64,000 bases of DNA from an uncultured Porticoccus sp. Lineage in GTDB: Bacteria; Pseudomonadota; Gammaproteobacteria; Pseudomonadales; Porticoccaceae. Positions 35,987-45,164 of this stretch are shown here, piece by piece (within the stretch, counting starts at the first letter, position 1; every line of letters starts with the position of its first letter). The position numbers and the translations under genes were made by a program. The DNA is taken from assembly GCA_947259505.1 (NCBI GenBank), contig CAMYLT010000007.1, positions 186,001 through 250,000 on the forward strand, given 5' to 3'. A model generated the notes under the pieces. It did not search any database, had not been told where the DNA came from, and was given only the letters and a program-made list of their open reading frames with translations.

Positions 35987-37387
35987 ATGACTGTTGCCCC
36001 TCCGGTCATTGAAAAATTACGTGAAATTGTCGGTGAGCAGCGTGTGCTGACGGACGAGGTTTCCTTTCAGCAGTATGGTGTTGATCGCACCACCATTTGG
36101 CAGCCTGCCCCCGGTGTGGTGGTGTTGCCGGAGACCACCGAACAGGTGCAGGCTCTTGTGCAGCTGGCCAATGCCGAAAAGCTCGCACTGGTGCCCTCTG
36201 GCGGTCGTACTGGCCTCAGCGGCGGTGCCGTGGCGCTCAATGGTGAGATTGTCGTTGCTTTGGATCGCATGAACAAAGTGGTTGATTTCAATGCCGTGGA
36301 TCGCAGTGTCACTGTTCAGGCGGGCATGATTACCCAGCAGTTGCAGGAATTTGCTGAACAACAGGGGTTGTTCTATCCGGTGGACTTCGCCTCCGCCGGT
36401 TCCAGCCAGATCGGCGGCAATATCGCCACCAATGCCGGTGGCATTAAAGTGATTCGCTACGGTATGACCCGCGACTGGGTGCTGGGCCTGAAAGTAGTGG
36501 ATGGCAATGGCAATATCCTTGAACTCAACCACGGTCTGGTGAAAAACAACACCGGGCTGGATTTTCGGCACCTGTTTATCGGCTCCGAAGGCGTCCTGGG
36601 TATCATTACCGAGGCTACTATCGGTCTGGCGAAGCCGCCGAAAGAGTTGTGTGTGCTGGTGCTGGGGGTCGTGGATTTCCCGAGTATCATCGAGGTGCTG
36701 AAAACCTTCAACGACGGCATGGAGCTGACCGCGTTCGAATTCTTTACTCACAATGGCATGGTGCGGGTGGTCGATCACAGCCAGGTGCCGGTGCCGTTCG
36801 AAAGCGAGGCGCCGTTCTACGCGCTGCTGGAGTTCGAGCAGACCTCCGAGGCTGAGCTGGAGCGGGCCATGGAGCTGTTTGAAACCTGCGTAATGGAAGG
36901 CTGGGTGGAAGACGGCGTGATCAGCCAGAGCCTGTCACAGGCGGAGAACCTGTGGAAGCTGCGCGAGGATATGTCGGAAACCTTGTCCCGCTGGAAACCC
37001 TACAAGAACGATATCAGTGTCAATATATCCCGCATGCCGGAATTCCTTGCCAAGGTAGAAACGCTGGCAGCAGAGCAATACCCGGATTTTGAGGTGGTTT
37101 GGTATGGCCACATTGGCGATGGCAATTTACACCTCAATATTCTCAAGCCAGATGAACTTTCCATCGAACAGTTCACCGAGCGCTGCAGCGGCGTCAGCAA
37201 ACAGATCGCCGCGCTGGTGGGTGAGTTCCGCGGCAGTGTTTCTGCCGAACACGGTGTGGGCTTGCTGAAAAAAGATTACCTGGGTTACAGCCGTTCCCCG
37301 GAAGAGCTTTTGCTGATGCAGCAGGTCAAAAAGGCGTTTGATCCCAACGGCATCATGAATCCGGGCAAAGTGGTGGATGCCGCCTGA
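35987..37387 (+). CDS. FAD-linked D-2-hydroxyglutarate dehydrogenase-type oxidase
   Basis: The 466-residue protein belongs to the VAO/GlcD FAD family. It shows the FAD-binding segments LVPSGGRTGLSGGAVAL and SSQIGGNIATNAGGIKVIRYG and the C-terminal VWYGHIGDGNLHLNI and SAEHGVGLLKK. The place next to serA and the sequence type match the Pseudomonas D-2-hydroxyglutarate dehydrogenase that drives SerA forward by removing D-2-hydroxyglutarate and feeding electrons to the respiratory chain. ATG 35987 is chosen because GGAGG lies eight bases upstream; the frame is open back to 35825 but overlaps serA. D-lactate or glycolate oxidation is the main alternative. Confidence 0.82.
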   Translation: MTVAPPVIEKLREIVGEQRVLTDEVSFQQYGVDRTTIWQPAPGVVVLPETTEQVQALVQLANAEKLALVPSGGRTGLSGGAVALNGEIVVALDRMNKVVDFNAVDRSVTVQAGMITQQLQEFAEQQGLFYPVDFASAGSSQIGGNIATNAGGIKVIRYGMTRDWVLGLKVVDGNGNILELNHGLVKNNTGLDFRHLFIGSEGVLGIITEATIGLAKPPKELCVLVLGVVDFPSIIEVLKTFNDGMELTAFEFFTHNGMVRVVDHSQVPVPFESEAPFYALLEFEQTSEAELERAMELFETCVMEGWVEDGVISQSLSQAENLWKLREDMSETLSRWKPYKNDISVNISRMPEFLAKVETLAAEQYPDFEVVWYGHIGDGNLHLNILKPDELSIEQFTERCSGVSKQIAALVGEFRGSVSAEHGVGLLKKDYLGYSRSPEELLLMQQVKKAFDPNGIMNPGKVVDAA

Positions 37388-37413
37388 ATAAACAAGCCAG
37401 CAGAGGACGGCTA

Positions 37414-37803
37414 ATGACAGATGATCAAATGGCAGAGGGGCAATCGCCCTTAAACGGCGAGCTTATTGCGCCAGTTGCGGACAAGAAACTGAAGGATCTC
37501 GCCCAGCTGGTGTATATCCTCCAGGCGCTGAGTTTGCTGGTGGGTCTGACGTCGGTGGCTGCGGTGATTGTCAATTACTTGAAGCGGGATGACGTGCGGG
37601 GCACTTATCTCGAGTCCCATTTCAACTGGCAGATTAAAACCTTCTGGTGGATGCTGGCCGGTCTGGTGATCGGCTCGCTGCTGACGGTGGTGCTGATCGG
37701 CTTTTTGGTGCTGCTAGTGGTTTGGATCTGGTATATCTACCGGATCGTCAAAGGCTGGCTGGCACTCAACGACAGTAGGGGGCTCGATAATGCATTACTT
37801 TGA
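37414..37803 (+). CDS. DUF4870-like membrane protein
   Basis: The 129-residue protein has an N-terminal soluble stretch and three hydrophobic helices (about 30-52, 72-92, 95-112). The conserved pattern ESHFNWQIKTFWW is typical of the DUF4870/Tic20-like family, whose function is unknown. Its end overlaps the start of the next gene by 14 bp, and it follows the dehydrogenase gene by 26 bp, so the three are probably one transcript. Confidence 0.75.
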   Translation: MTDDQMAEGQSPLNGELIAPVADKKLKDLAQLVYILQALSLLVGLTSVAAVIVNYLKRDDVRGTYLESHFNWQIKTFWWMLAGLVIGSLLTVVLIGFLVLLVVWIWYIYRIVKGWLALNDSRGLDNALL

Positions 37804-38467
37804 TCACAGTATTCACTTCGCTAACGGCCGATCCGCCCAGATTCCAGCGGGCAAGGTGGTTTGCGTGGGGCTCAATTACCGGGACCACATCAGCGAAATG
37901 AACAGTCAGGCTGCCAGTGAGCCGGTATTATTTCTGAAGCCCTCTACGGCGCTGGTATCACTGGAGCAACCGGTGGCAATTCCGGTTGCTTACGGCGCCT
38001 GTCATCACGAGGCAGAAATGGCCGTGCTGATCGGTGAGCAGCTCAGCGAGTGCACAGAGCAGCAGGCGGACGAGGCGATTATTGGCGTCGGTGTGGCGCT
38101 GGATCTGACCCTGCGTGAGCTGCAGTCGCAACTCAAGCAAAAGGGACATCCGTGGGAGAAAGCCAAGGGTTTTGACGGCGCCTGTCCGGCATCCGCCTTT
38201 GTGGAGCGTGCTCGTGTCAAAGACCTGCAAGATCTGCAGGTGCGTCTCACCTTGAACGGTGAAGTGCGGCAACAGTCCAGCACCAGCATGATGATCACGC
38301 CGGTGCCAAAGTTGCTGGCTTACATCTCTCGGTTCTTTACCCTGATGCCCGGAGATATCGTGCTGACAGGCACCCCGGCGGGAGTGGGCCCGCTGACCCC
38401 CGGTGACCAGCTCACAGTGGCATTGGATGACTTGATTAGTGTGTCCACCACCGTCGTGGCACGTTGA
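37790..38467 (+). CDS. Fumarylacetoacetate hydrolase-family protein (FAHD1/YcgM type)
   Basis: The 225-residue protein has the FAH core: GKVVCVGLNYRDHISEM, LFLKPSTALV, the metal-binding acids in HHEAEMAVLIG, DLTLRELQ, and DIVLTGTPAGVGPL. Small members of this family act as acylpyruvate hydrolases, oxaloacetate decarboxylases or oxaloacetate tautomerases, and the exact substrate cannot be read from the sequence. It overlaps the DUF4870 gene by 14 bp. Confidence 0.85.
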   Translation: MHYFDHSIHFANGRSAQIPAGKVVCVGLNYRDHISEMNSQAASEPVLFLKPSTALVSLEQPVAIPVAYGACHHEAEMAVLIGEQLSECTEQQADEAIIGVGVALDLTLRELQSQLKQKGHPWEKAKGFDGACPASAFVERARVKDLQDLQVRLTLNGEVRQQSSTSMMITPVPKLLAYISRFFTLMPGDIVLTGTPAGVGPLTPGDQLTVALDDLISVSTTVVAR

Positions 38468-38543
38468 GTTTCAGCCTTGCCCGTCTCGCGCGCCACTCTG
38501 CTATGCTCAGTGGTCTACTGACCCACACTTTCCGAGGTTTCCT

Positions 38544-39023
38544 ATGACTATTTCAACAGGCGATACCCTGCCCAATGTCACCCTTAAGATAATGGGCGAA
38601 AAAGGGCCGGTGGCCATTACTACCGATGAGATTTTTAAAGGCAAGAAAGTGGTGCTGTTTGCCGTCCCTGGCGCCTTTACCCCCGGCTGTTCATTGACCC
38701 ATTTGCCGGGTTACGTGGTGTTGGCGGATCAGATCAAGGCCAAGGGAGTGGACACGATTGTGTGTATGGCGGTGAATGATGCCTTTGTTATGGATGCCTG
38801 GGGCAAGGCACAAAATGCTGATGAAATTCAGATGTTAGCGGACGGTAACGGGGAGTTTGCCCGGGCTCTGGGGCTGGAACTGGATGCCAGTGGTTATGGT
38901 ATGGGGCAGCGCAGCCAGCGTTTTGCCTTGGTGGCGGAGGATGGCGTGGTCTCCCACCTGGCGGTTGAGCCTGCCGGTGGTGTGGATGTGAGTGCGGCTG
39001 AAAAAATCCTCGCTGTGCTCTGA
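38544..39023 (+). CDS. Peroxiredoxin, Prx5 type
   Basis: The 159-residue protein has the Prx5 pattern: KKVVLFAVPGAFTPGCSLTHLPGY with the peroxidatic cysteine in TPGCS (about residue 50), VNDAFVMDAWGKAQ, and a C-terminal VEPAGGVDVSAAEKIL. It reduces hydroperoxides, with glutathione/glutaredoxin or another thiol as electron donor. ATG 38544 follows TCCGAGGTTTCCT, a good ribosome-binding site. The open frame runs further upstream but lacks homology. Its stop overlaps the next start by one base (TGATG). Confidence 0.9.
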   Translation: MTISTGDTLPNVTLKIMGEKGPVAITTDEIFKGKKVVLFAVPGAFTPGCSLTHLPGYVVLADQIKAKGVDTIVCMAVNDAFVMDAWGKAQNADEIQMLADGNGEFARALGLELDASGYGMGQRSQRFALVAEDGVVSHLAVEPAGGVDVSAAEKILAVL

Positions 39024-39256
39024 TGTCGACGGAAAGTCCGGCTATCCGCAAGGGTCGCTACCGCCACTTCAAGGGCAACTGCTACGAGCTGCTCGATACC
39101 GCTCGCCACAGTGAAACGGGTGAGTGGCTGGTGATCTACCGGCCACTCTATGGTGAAGGTGGATTGTGGGTGCGGCCGTTGGCCATGTTTGATGAATGGG
39201 TGGAGCGGGACGGAGCGTCCGTCAAGCGATTTGAATTTATCGGGGATAGCGTCTAG
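39023..39256 (+). CDS. DUF1653 domain protein
   Basis: The 77-residue protein has the DUF1653 pattern: RKGRYRHFKGNCYELLDTARHSETGEWLVIYRPLYG, then LWVRPLAMFDEWV. It is a short, beta-rich domain found alone or fused to enzymes, of unknown role. It is translationally coupled to the peroxiredoxin through the TGATG overlap. Confidence 0.85.
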   Translation: MSTESPAIRKGRYRHFKGNCYELLDTARHSETGEWLVIYRPLYGEGGLWVRPLAMFDEWVERDGASVKRFEFIGDSV

Positions 39257-39262
39257 GGCGAC

Positions 39263-39547
39263 TCAGTGCCTGGGTAGCAGGGGCCGGGCACCAAAATAAT
39301 CCCTGCGGCTGATCAGCTCGTCAGTGATGGCGTCGATAAAGGTGCTTTCTATCGCACAGCCGGGAATTTCGGAGAGGCGCAAGATATCCCAAAGTTTTCT
39401 GCTGGAGAGCATATCCACCCGGGTATCGATCCAGTGGTAGATGCGTTCACCGGCTTCATTCACTTCTACAAAAAAATTGTTAGCCTGCTGCTGCATCAGT
39501 CCATCAATGTACGGATTGTTTGTTTTCGTCTGTTGTGCCTTGTTCAT
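39263..39547 (-). CDS. Hypothetical protein
   Basis: I do not recognise this 94-residue soluble protein. It starts MNKAQQTKTNNPYID, has a glutamine- and asparagine-rich N terminus, and continues with charged amphipathic segments (ERIYHWIDTRVDMLSSRKLWDILRL), ending RDYFGARPLLPRH. ATG 39547 is preceded by GGAAACTGCC, a reasonable ribosome-binding site. The frame is open further upstream, but those residues look non-coding. It converges on the DUF1653 gene and is divergent from the transporter. Confidence 0.6.
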   Translation of the reverse strand: MNKAQQTKTNNPYIDGLMQQQANNFFVEVNEAGERIYHWIDTRVDMLSSRKLWDILRLSEIPGCAIESTFIDAITDELISRRDYFGARPLLPRH

Positions 39548-39736
39548 GGCAGTTTCCTTTCGTTTTTTCTCATGTTCGCCGCCAAGGTTAACGGCGCCCA
39601 ATGTCAGCTTTGTGATCATTTCGTGACAAAATGGTGACAGTATCGGCCTCCATGAGTGACGGGAAAGCTGTCTGGACTTTTTTGCCACCAGACATCAAAG
39701 TACGCACCATTTCAGAATGGCCAACGGGGATGAAAC

Positions 39737-40882
39737 ATGTCTTCAATTTTGTTTGAAAAGAAGCGCGCCGATATAGACAGTATCCGTGCGCGACTGGCAA
39801 CCATACTGGTGGGACTCTGTCTGTCCTTCCTCTGGCAAGTGCAGCCGTTCCTGCAACAACAGATGGCCCGGGAAGCATTGGCGTTGCATCCCTGGTTGCC
39901 GACGGGACTCTTTTCGGTGGGTGTACTGCTCGGAGCATTGCTGTCCATTCTGTTTATTCGCCTCGGAGACTGGCGGCGATTGACGCTGATCGGCGGGCTG
40001 GTTTCCGGCGCAGCCTTTCTGATAGCCGGGCTGGTGCCCGGCGTCACAGTGTTGTTGAGCTGCCTTGGACTGGCCGGGCTGTTTGCCGGTTTTGGACTCA
40101 GCGCTGTGGTGACCTGCCTCGGCGATACGGCCAATCCTGTCAGCAGCTTTGGCTGGTTGCTGATGTTGCAGGGGCTGGTCGCAGTTGCTTTGCACAATCT
40201 ATTGCCCTCTATTCCTGACAGCGTTGGTTTCCAACAGGGGTTGATGGCTGTTGCCGGGGCGGCCTTCCTGGCTATTCCCGTCAGTCGATTGATGCCCTCC
40301 AGAGGTTCCAAGCGTGTCAGCCTGTTGAGTAATACCGACAGTGGCCTTTCCGCGGTGTTGCTCCTGTCGTTAGCTGGCGGCACGTTGCTGTTTCTGGCAG
40401 CAGGTGTGCTCTGGTATTTGTCTGCGCCGTTGGCCGTTGCCATGCAGCTGAGTGTTGGTGGTCCCTTGATCCTGGCGTTGTTGCTGGTGAGAGCGGCAGG
40501 GGGCTTGTTGGCGGCGTTACTCGGTGCGCGAGTCGGTTACCTGGTTCCGATCGGTTTGGCGGCAGTGTTGGTGTTGTCAGCACTTGGGCTGCTGCATTTC
40601 ATCTCGGGTGAAATAAGCTATTTAGTGGCCTTTGGCCTCATAGGCTTTGCAGGGTTTTTTGTGGCGGCCTATGCAATGGGGCTGTTAGCGGGGCTGGATA
40701 GTAGTGGCCGTTTTGCCCCACTGGTGTTGGCGATGCCCGTTGCAGGCCTTTTGGTAGGCCATTTGGTGGCTGGCAAGCTGGCCGGTGGCCAGAGTCCCTC
40801 AATACTGTGGATAGTGGTTGGGCTTCTTTGGGTGGTGGGCTCGCTGGCGCTGATCTGGGCCGGCCGGCGCACTCACCGATGA
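39737..40882 (+). CDS. MFS-like multi-helix membrane transporter
   Basis: The 381-residue, very hydrophobic protein has about eleven or twelve predicted helices in two halves with a central charged linker (SRLMPSRGSKR), as in the major facilitator superfamily. It has no clear substrate motif. The ATG at 39737 follows ACGGGGATGAAAC. Its stop overlaps the srkA start by 4 bp (ATGA), so the two proteins are coupled, but I know of no functional link between them. Confidence 0.7.
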   Translation: MSSILFEKKRADIDSIRARLATILVGLCLSFLWQVQPFLQQQMAREALALHPWLPTGLFSVGVLLGALLSILFIRLGDWRRLTLIGGLVSGAAFLIAGLVPGVTVLLSCLGLAGLFAGFGLSAVVTCLGDTANPVSSFGWLLMLQGLVAVALHNLLPSIPDSVGFQQGLMAVAGAAFLAIPVSRLMPSRGSKRVSLLSNTDSGLSAVLLLSLAGGTLLFLAAGVLWYLSAPLAVAMQLSVGGPLILALLLVRAAGGLLAALLGARVGYLVPIGLAAVLVLSALGLLHFISGEISYLVAFGLIGFAGFFVAAYAMGLLAGLDSSGRFAPLVLAMPVAGLLVGHLVAGKLAGGQSPSILWIVVGLLWVVGSLALIWAGRRTHR

Positions 40883-41895
40883 ATCGCGAGGAAAGCAAAG
40901 AAGAGCCGGCAACCAAGGAAGAGCAGCCGTTCTATCAACTCGGCCCGGACGCCGTCATGGATGCCGTGGAGAGCCTCGGCTACCTCTGTGATGGCCGTCA
41001 GTTCCCCCTTAACAGCTATGAAAACCGTGTTTACCAGGTTGGCATCGAAGATAAAGTGCCGCTGATTGCCAAGTTCTACCGTCCGGGGCGCTGGAGTGAC
41101 GAGCAGATACTCGAAGAACATCAGTTCTGTTTTGAACTGGTAGAGCAGGAATTGCCGGTGGTGGCACCGCTACAGGATGAAGCCGGCCGCAGTTTGTTCG
41201 AGTACGACGGCTTCCGCTTTGCCCTCTATCCCCGCAAGGGTGGCCAGGGGCCAGAGCTGGATAACCTGGACAATCTGCATCTGCTCGGCAAGTTATTGGG
41301 TCGAATTCATGCGGTGGGTGCGGTGCGGCCGTTTATTCATCGCCCGGTGCTGGACAGCCAGAGTTTCGGTCACGATGCAGCGGCACTGGTCAGCGAGCGT
41401 TATATCCCTTCCGAATTGAAGCTATCCTACGATTCACTGGTGCGGGATTTGTTGCAGGGCGTCGATGAAGTGATTGCCAATGCCGGAACGATTGAACGTA
41501 TCCGTGTCCACGGAGATTGCCATGCGGGCAATATCCTGTGGCGTGACAACAATGCCCACTTTGTCGATCTGGATGACGCGCGTATGGCGCCGGCCATGCA
41601 GGATATCTGGATGCTGTTGTCCGGCAGCCGCGACAGGCAGATGGCGCAGTTGTCAGAAATTATTGACGGTTACGACCAGTTCTTTGACTTCCAGCCCAGA
41701 CAGCTGCAATTGATCGAAGCCCTTCGCAGTCTGCGCATTATTCATCATGCCGCCTGGTTGGCAAGTCGCTGGAAGGACCCCGCATTCCCTATGGGTTTTC
41801 CCTGGTTCAATACCGTGCGTTACTGGAGTGAGCACATCCTGGAATTGCGCGAGCAGTTTGCGGCCCTCTCCGAGCCGCCGTTACAGGTGATGTAG
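40879..41895 (+). CDS. srkA: Stress response serine/threonine kinase SrkA (YihE)
   Basis: The 338-residue protein has the aminoglycoside-phosphotransferase-like kinase fold. It carries LNSYENRVYQVG, LIAKFYRPGRWSDEQILEEHQF (nucleotide-binding lysine), the catalytic loop RVHGDCHAGNILW, and the metal-binding VDLDDARMAP. SrkA/YihE protects cells from death under reactive oxygen or envelope stress and is often next to dsbA. ATG 40879 overlaps the transporter stop. Confidence 0.9.
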   Translation: MNREESKEEPATKEEQPFYQLGPDAVMDAVESLGYLCDGRQFPLNSYENRVYQVGIEDKVPLIAKFYRPGRWSDEQILEEHQFCFELVEQELPVVAPLQDEAGRSLFEYDGFRFALYPRKGGQGPELDNLDNLHLLGKLLGRIHAVGAVRPFIHRPVLDSQSFGHDAAALVSERYIPSELKLSYDSLVRDLLQGVDEVIANAGTIERIRVHGDCHAGNILWRDNNAHFVDLDDARMAPAMQDIWMLLSGSRDRQMAQLSEIIDGYDQFFDFQPRQLQLIEALRSLRIIHHAAWLASRWKDPAFPMGFPWFNTVRYWSEHILELREQFAALSEPPLQVM

Positions 41896-41905
41896 CCCGT
41901 CTCTC

Positions 41906-42601
41906 TCAGTCTTTGGCGTAAACTATTTTGACGCCATCAGCGGTACCCAGCATCAACACATCCGCCGGGCGCAGGGCGAACAAGCCATTGGTCACCACGC
42001 CAGTGATATTGTTGAGCTTCTCTTCCAGCTCGCGTGCCGGGCTGATGGGGCAGAGATGGTGCACATCGAGAATGACATTGCCGTTGTCGGTGAGCACCCC
42101 CAGGCGGTAGACCGGGTCACCACCCAGCTTCACCAGTTGCCGCGCCACATGACTGCGTGCCATGGGGACGACTTCCACGGGCAGCGGGAATGTGCCCAGG
42201 TGATCCACCCATTTTGATTCATCGGCAATACACAGAAATTCACGGGCCACCGCCGCGACGATTTTTTCCCGTGTCAGCGCTGCGCCACCGCCTTTTATCA
42301 GCTCCAGATGCGGGTTGGTTTCGTCGGCGCCATCCACATAGATGGTGACTTCGTCGACCGCATTCAGGTCATAGACAGGAATGCCATGTCCCCGCAATCT
42401 TTCCGCAGACGCCTCCGAACTGGCCACCGTGCCGTAGATCTTGGCCTTGTGTGCTGCCAGCAGATCGATATAACAGTTGGCAGTGGAGCCTGTGCCGATG
42501 CCGATAATGCTTTTGTCGTCAATGCGCGTCAGAGTGTATTCCACTGCGGCGGCGGCCACCGCACGCTTCAGGGCATCCTGGGATAATTTTTCTGCAGTCA
42601 T
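41906..42601 (-). CDS. rpiA: Ribose-5-phosphate isomerase A
   Basis: The 231-residue protein contains [60 protein letters not shown], and [20 protein letters not shown]. It interconverts ribose 5-phosphate and ribulose 5-phosphate in the pentose-phosphate pathway. It is divergent from ilvA, as in Pseudomonas. All catalytic residues of the type A enzyme are present. Confidence 0.96.
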   Translation of the reverse strand: MTAEKLSQDALKRAVAAAAVEYTLTRIDDKSIIGIGTGSTANCYIDLLAAHKAKIYGTVASSEASAERLRGHGIPVYDLNAVDEVTIYVDGADETNPHLELIKGGGAALTREKIVAAVAREFLCIADESKWVDHLGTFPLPVEVVPMARSHVARQLVKLGGDPVYRLGVLTDNGNVILDVHHLCPISPARELEEKLNNITGVVTNGLFALRPADVLMLGTADGVKIVYAKD

Positions 42602-42741
42602 GGTGAGGCCATCAAAAATTGAAGTGCTTAATTATACGGATCATGTGTTGAAAGGACAGATAATCCCCCGCAGTGCTGGCGTTGGGCTGGGCGAAAATTT
42701 ACTATTGCCCGCTGAATCCCAATATAAGTACTGGCCAGACA

Positions 42742-44253
42742 ATGCCGCAAAGTTACGTAAAACGTATTCTCAACGCCCGCATCTACGATTTGGTGGTGGA
42801 AACCCCGGTAGATGAGGCCTCCCAGCTTTCCGAGCGCCTCGGCAATCGGGTGTTATTGAAACGGGAAGACCTGCAACCGGTATTTTCCTTCAAGCTGCGT
42901 GGCGCCTACAACAAGATGCTCTGCCTTAGTCCTGAACAGTTGGCGAAAGGGGTGGTGGCGGCTTCCGCCGGCAACCACGCCCAGGGCTTGGCGATGGCCG
43001 CGAAAAAAATGGGTGTCAAAGCCACTATTGTGATGCCGAACACCACGCCACAGATTAAGGTCAACGCCGTGAAAGCACGTGGCGCACGCGTGGTGTTGCA
43101 TGGCGATACCTATGACGAGGCCTCCGACTATGCCCAGAATCTGGTAAAAGAAAAGGGTATGACCTATGTGCATCCTTTCGATGATCCGGAGGTGATTGCA
43201 GGTCAGGGCACCATTGCCATGGAGATCCTGCGGCAGGTTTCCGGTCCCCTCGATGCGGTCTTTATTCCGGTGGGCGGCGGTGGTCTCTGTGCAGGGATGG
43301 CGGCCTACATTAAATACGTGCGCCCGGAGATCAAGGTGATTGCCGTGGAGCCGGATGATGCTGCCTGCCTTGCCGCCGCCATGAAAAAGGGGCGCAGAGT
43401 GCGCCTCAAGCATGTGGGTATCTTTGCCGATGGCACTGCGGTGGCACAGATCGGTAAGGAAACTTTTCGCGTGTTGAAGGATACCGTTGACGATGTGATC
43501 ACCGTCAATGCCGATGAAATCAGTGCGGCCATTAAAGATATTTTTGATGATACCCGTTCCATCTGCGAGCCTTCGGGTGCGCTGGGGGTGGCCGGGTTGA
43601 AAAAATATGTTGAAAAGCATGGCCTGCAAGGGCAGACCCTGTTGGCGGTAGACAGTGGCGCCAATATCAATTTTGATCGGCTGCGTTATATTTCTGAGCG
43701 CACCGAAATTGGCGAGCGCCGCGAGGCGATTCTGGCAGTAACCATCCCTGAACAGCCGGGCAGTTTCAAGGCGTTTTGCGCGGCCCTGAGCAAGCGCAAT
43801 ATTACCGAATTCAACTACCGTATGGGTGACCCCAGCCAGGCTCATATCTTTGTGGGCGTTCAGGTGACTGGTGACGAGGACCGCTTGCAACTGGTGGCCG
43901 ATCTGTCCGGTAAAGGCTATCCGCTGGTGGATATGACCGACAACGAAATGGCCAAGTTGCACATTCGCCACATGGTGGGGGGGCGTGCAGTGGAGGCCAC
44001 GGATGAAGTGGTGTACCGCTTTGAATTCCCGGAGCGTCCCGGCGCACTGATGAACTTCCTCAACCAGTTAGGCGGTCGTTGGAATATTTCGATGTTCCAC
44101 TACCGCAACCACGGTGCGGCCTACGGAAGGGTGCTGGCGGGTATGCAGGTGCCCGAGGGGGAGCAAAAGCAGGTTGCGCAGTTCCTTGATGACCTGGGTT
44201 ATGTGTGGGCAGAGGAAACCGACAACCCGGCCTACAAGTTCTTTCTCAGCTAA
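42742..44253 (+). CDS. ilvA: L-threonine dehydratase, biosynthetic
   Basis: The 503-residue protein has the PLP enzyme motif VFSFKLRGAYNKM (Schiff-base lysine), ASAGNHAQGLAMAA, the glycine-rich phosphate loop PVGGGGLCAGMAAY, and two C-terminal ACT-like regulatory regions (about 330-500) for isoleucine/valine control. It deaminates threonine to 2-oxobutanoate, the first step to isoleucine. ATG 42742 is preferred over in-frame upstream codons without homology. Confidence 0.95.
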   Translation: MPQSYVKRILNARIYDLVVETPVDEASQLSERLGNRVLLKREDLQPVFSFKLRGAYNKMLCLSPEQLAKGVVAASAGNHAQGLAMAAKKMGVKATIVMPNTTPQIKVNAVKARGARVVLHGDTYDEASDYAQNLVKEKGMTYVHPFDDPEVIAGQGTIAMEILRQVSGPLDAVFIPVGGGGLCAGMAAYIKYVRPEIKVIAVEPDDAACLAAAMKKGRRVRLKHVGIFADGTAVAQIGKETFRVLKDTVDDVITVNADEISAAIKDIFDDTRSICEPSGALGVAGLKKYVEKHGLQGQTLLAVDSGANINFDRLRYISERTEIGERREAILAVTIPEQPGSFKAFCAALSKRNITEFNYRMGDPSQAHIFVGVQVTGDEDRLQLVADLSGKGYPLVDMTDNEMAKLHIRHMVGGRAVEATDEVVYRFEFPERPGALMNFLNQLGGRWNISMFHYRNHGAAYGRVLAGMQVPEGEQKQVAQFLDDLGYVWAEETDNPAYKFFLS

Positions 44254-44267
44254 GCCGGAATTATCAG

Positions 44268-45164
44268 ATGAAAGGGGGCGTCGCCGATTTGCTGGCTATT
44301 GCCCGTGGACCTTTTCTGCTGTTGACGCCGGCGGTACTGTTCCCGGCAATTGCCGCCAGCTACCGTTTTTCCGGCCAGGTGCAAGTTGACCTGGTATTGC
44401 TGATACTTATTGCTGCCGTGGCCGCTCATGTGGCGGTTAACGCCCTCAATGAATATCAGGATTTCAGCAGCGGTCTCGACCTGTCTACCGCACGGACACC
44501 ATTCAGTGGTGGCAGCGGTACCCTGCCGTCCAAACCCTGGTTGGCCAACACCGCCAAATGGCTGTTCGTGGTGTCCTTTACCCTGATGGTGATGGTTGGC
44601 GGCTACCTGAGCTGGCGTGTCGGTCCCAGAATTTTCCCCCTCGGTGTTGTAGGTGGCCTGATCATTCTGGTCTATACCCGCGTGATCAATCGCATGCCCT
44701 TGCTGTGCCTGGTGACACCAGGGGTCGGATTTGGCTTGCTGATGGTGAACGGTACCGGACTCGTGTTGACGGGCTATTTTCCCTCAAGTGTGCAAGTGGT
44801 GGCCTGGCTGGTATTTTTTCTGGTCAACGGCCTGTTGTTGTTAAACCAATTGCCGGATATCGAGGCGGATCGCGCTGCAGGCCGCCGCCATGTGCCGGTA
44901 CTGTTGGGTGCTGCCTCGAGTGTGCGCATCTATGGTCTGTTGCTGTTGGGTGCCTATGGTTCGCTGTTGCTCGGTTGGCTGATCGGTGTGCTTCCTTACA
45001 CTGCCATGCTCGCATTGCTGACCTTGCCCCTGGGGCTTTCAGTATTGCGAGCGTTGTGGCACGGCGAGGTGGCGCGGGATGTCTTGATCAGTGCGCTGGG
45101 AAAAAATGTGGTGTTGGTCTTGGTGACCCCCGTCTTGCTGGGAGTAGGCTTGCTGCTGGGTTAG
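44268..45164 (+). CDS. UbiA-family prenyltransferase
   Basis: The 298-residue membrane protein has about eight to nine helices and the two aspartate-rich motifs of UbiA-type enzymes, NEYQDFSSGLD (about 54-64) and NQLPDIEADRAAGR (about 197-210). Such enzymes attach isoprenoid chains to aromatic or other acceptors; the spacing is closer to MenA-like or accessory prenyltransferases than to UbiA itself. The acceptor is unknown. It follows ilvA by 14 bp and overlaps the convergent phosphatase by 4 bp. Confidence 0.78.
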   Translation: MKGGVADLLAIARGPFLLLTPAVLFPAIAASYRFSGQVQVDLVLLILIAAVAAHVAVNALNEYQDFSSGLDLSTARTPFSGGSGTLPSKPWLANTAKWLFVVSFTLMVMVGGYLSWRVGPRIFPLGVVGGLIILVYTRVINRMPLLCLVTPGVGFGLLMVNGTGLVLTGYFPSSVQVVAWLVFFLVNGLLLLNQLPDIEADRAAGRRHVPVLLGAASSVRIYGLLLLGAYGSLLLGWLIGVLPYTAMLALLTLPLGLSVLRALWHGEVARDVLISALGKNVVLVLVTPVLLGVGLLLG

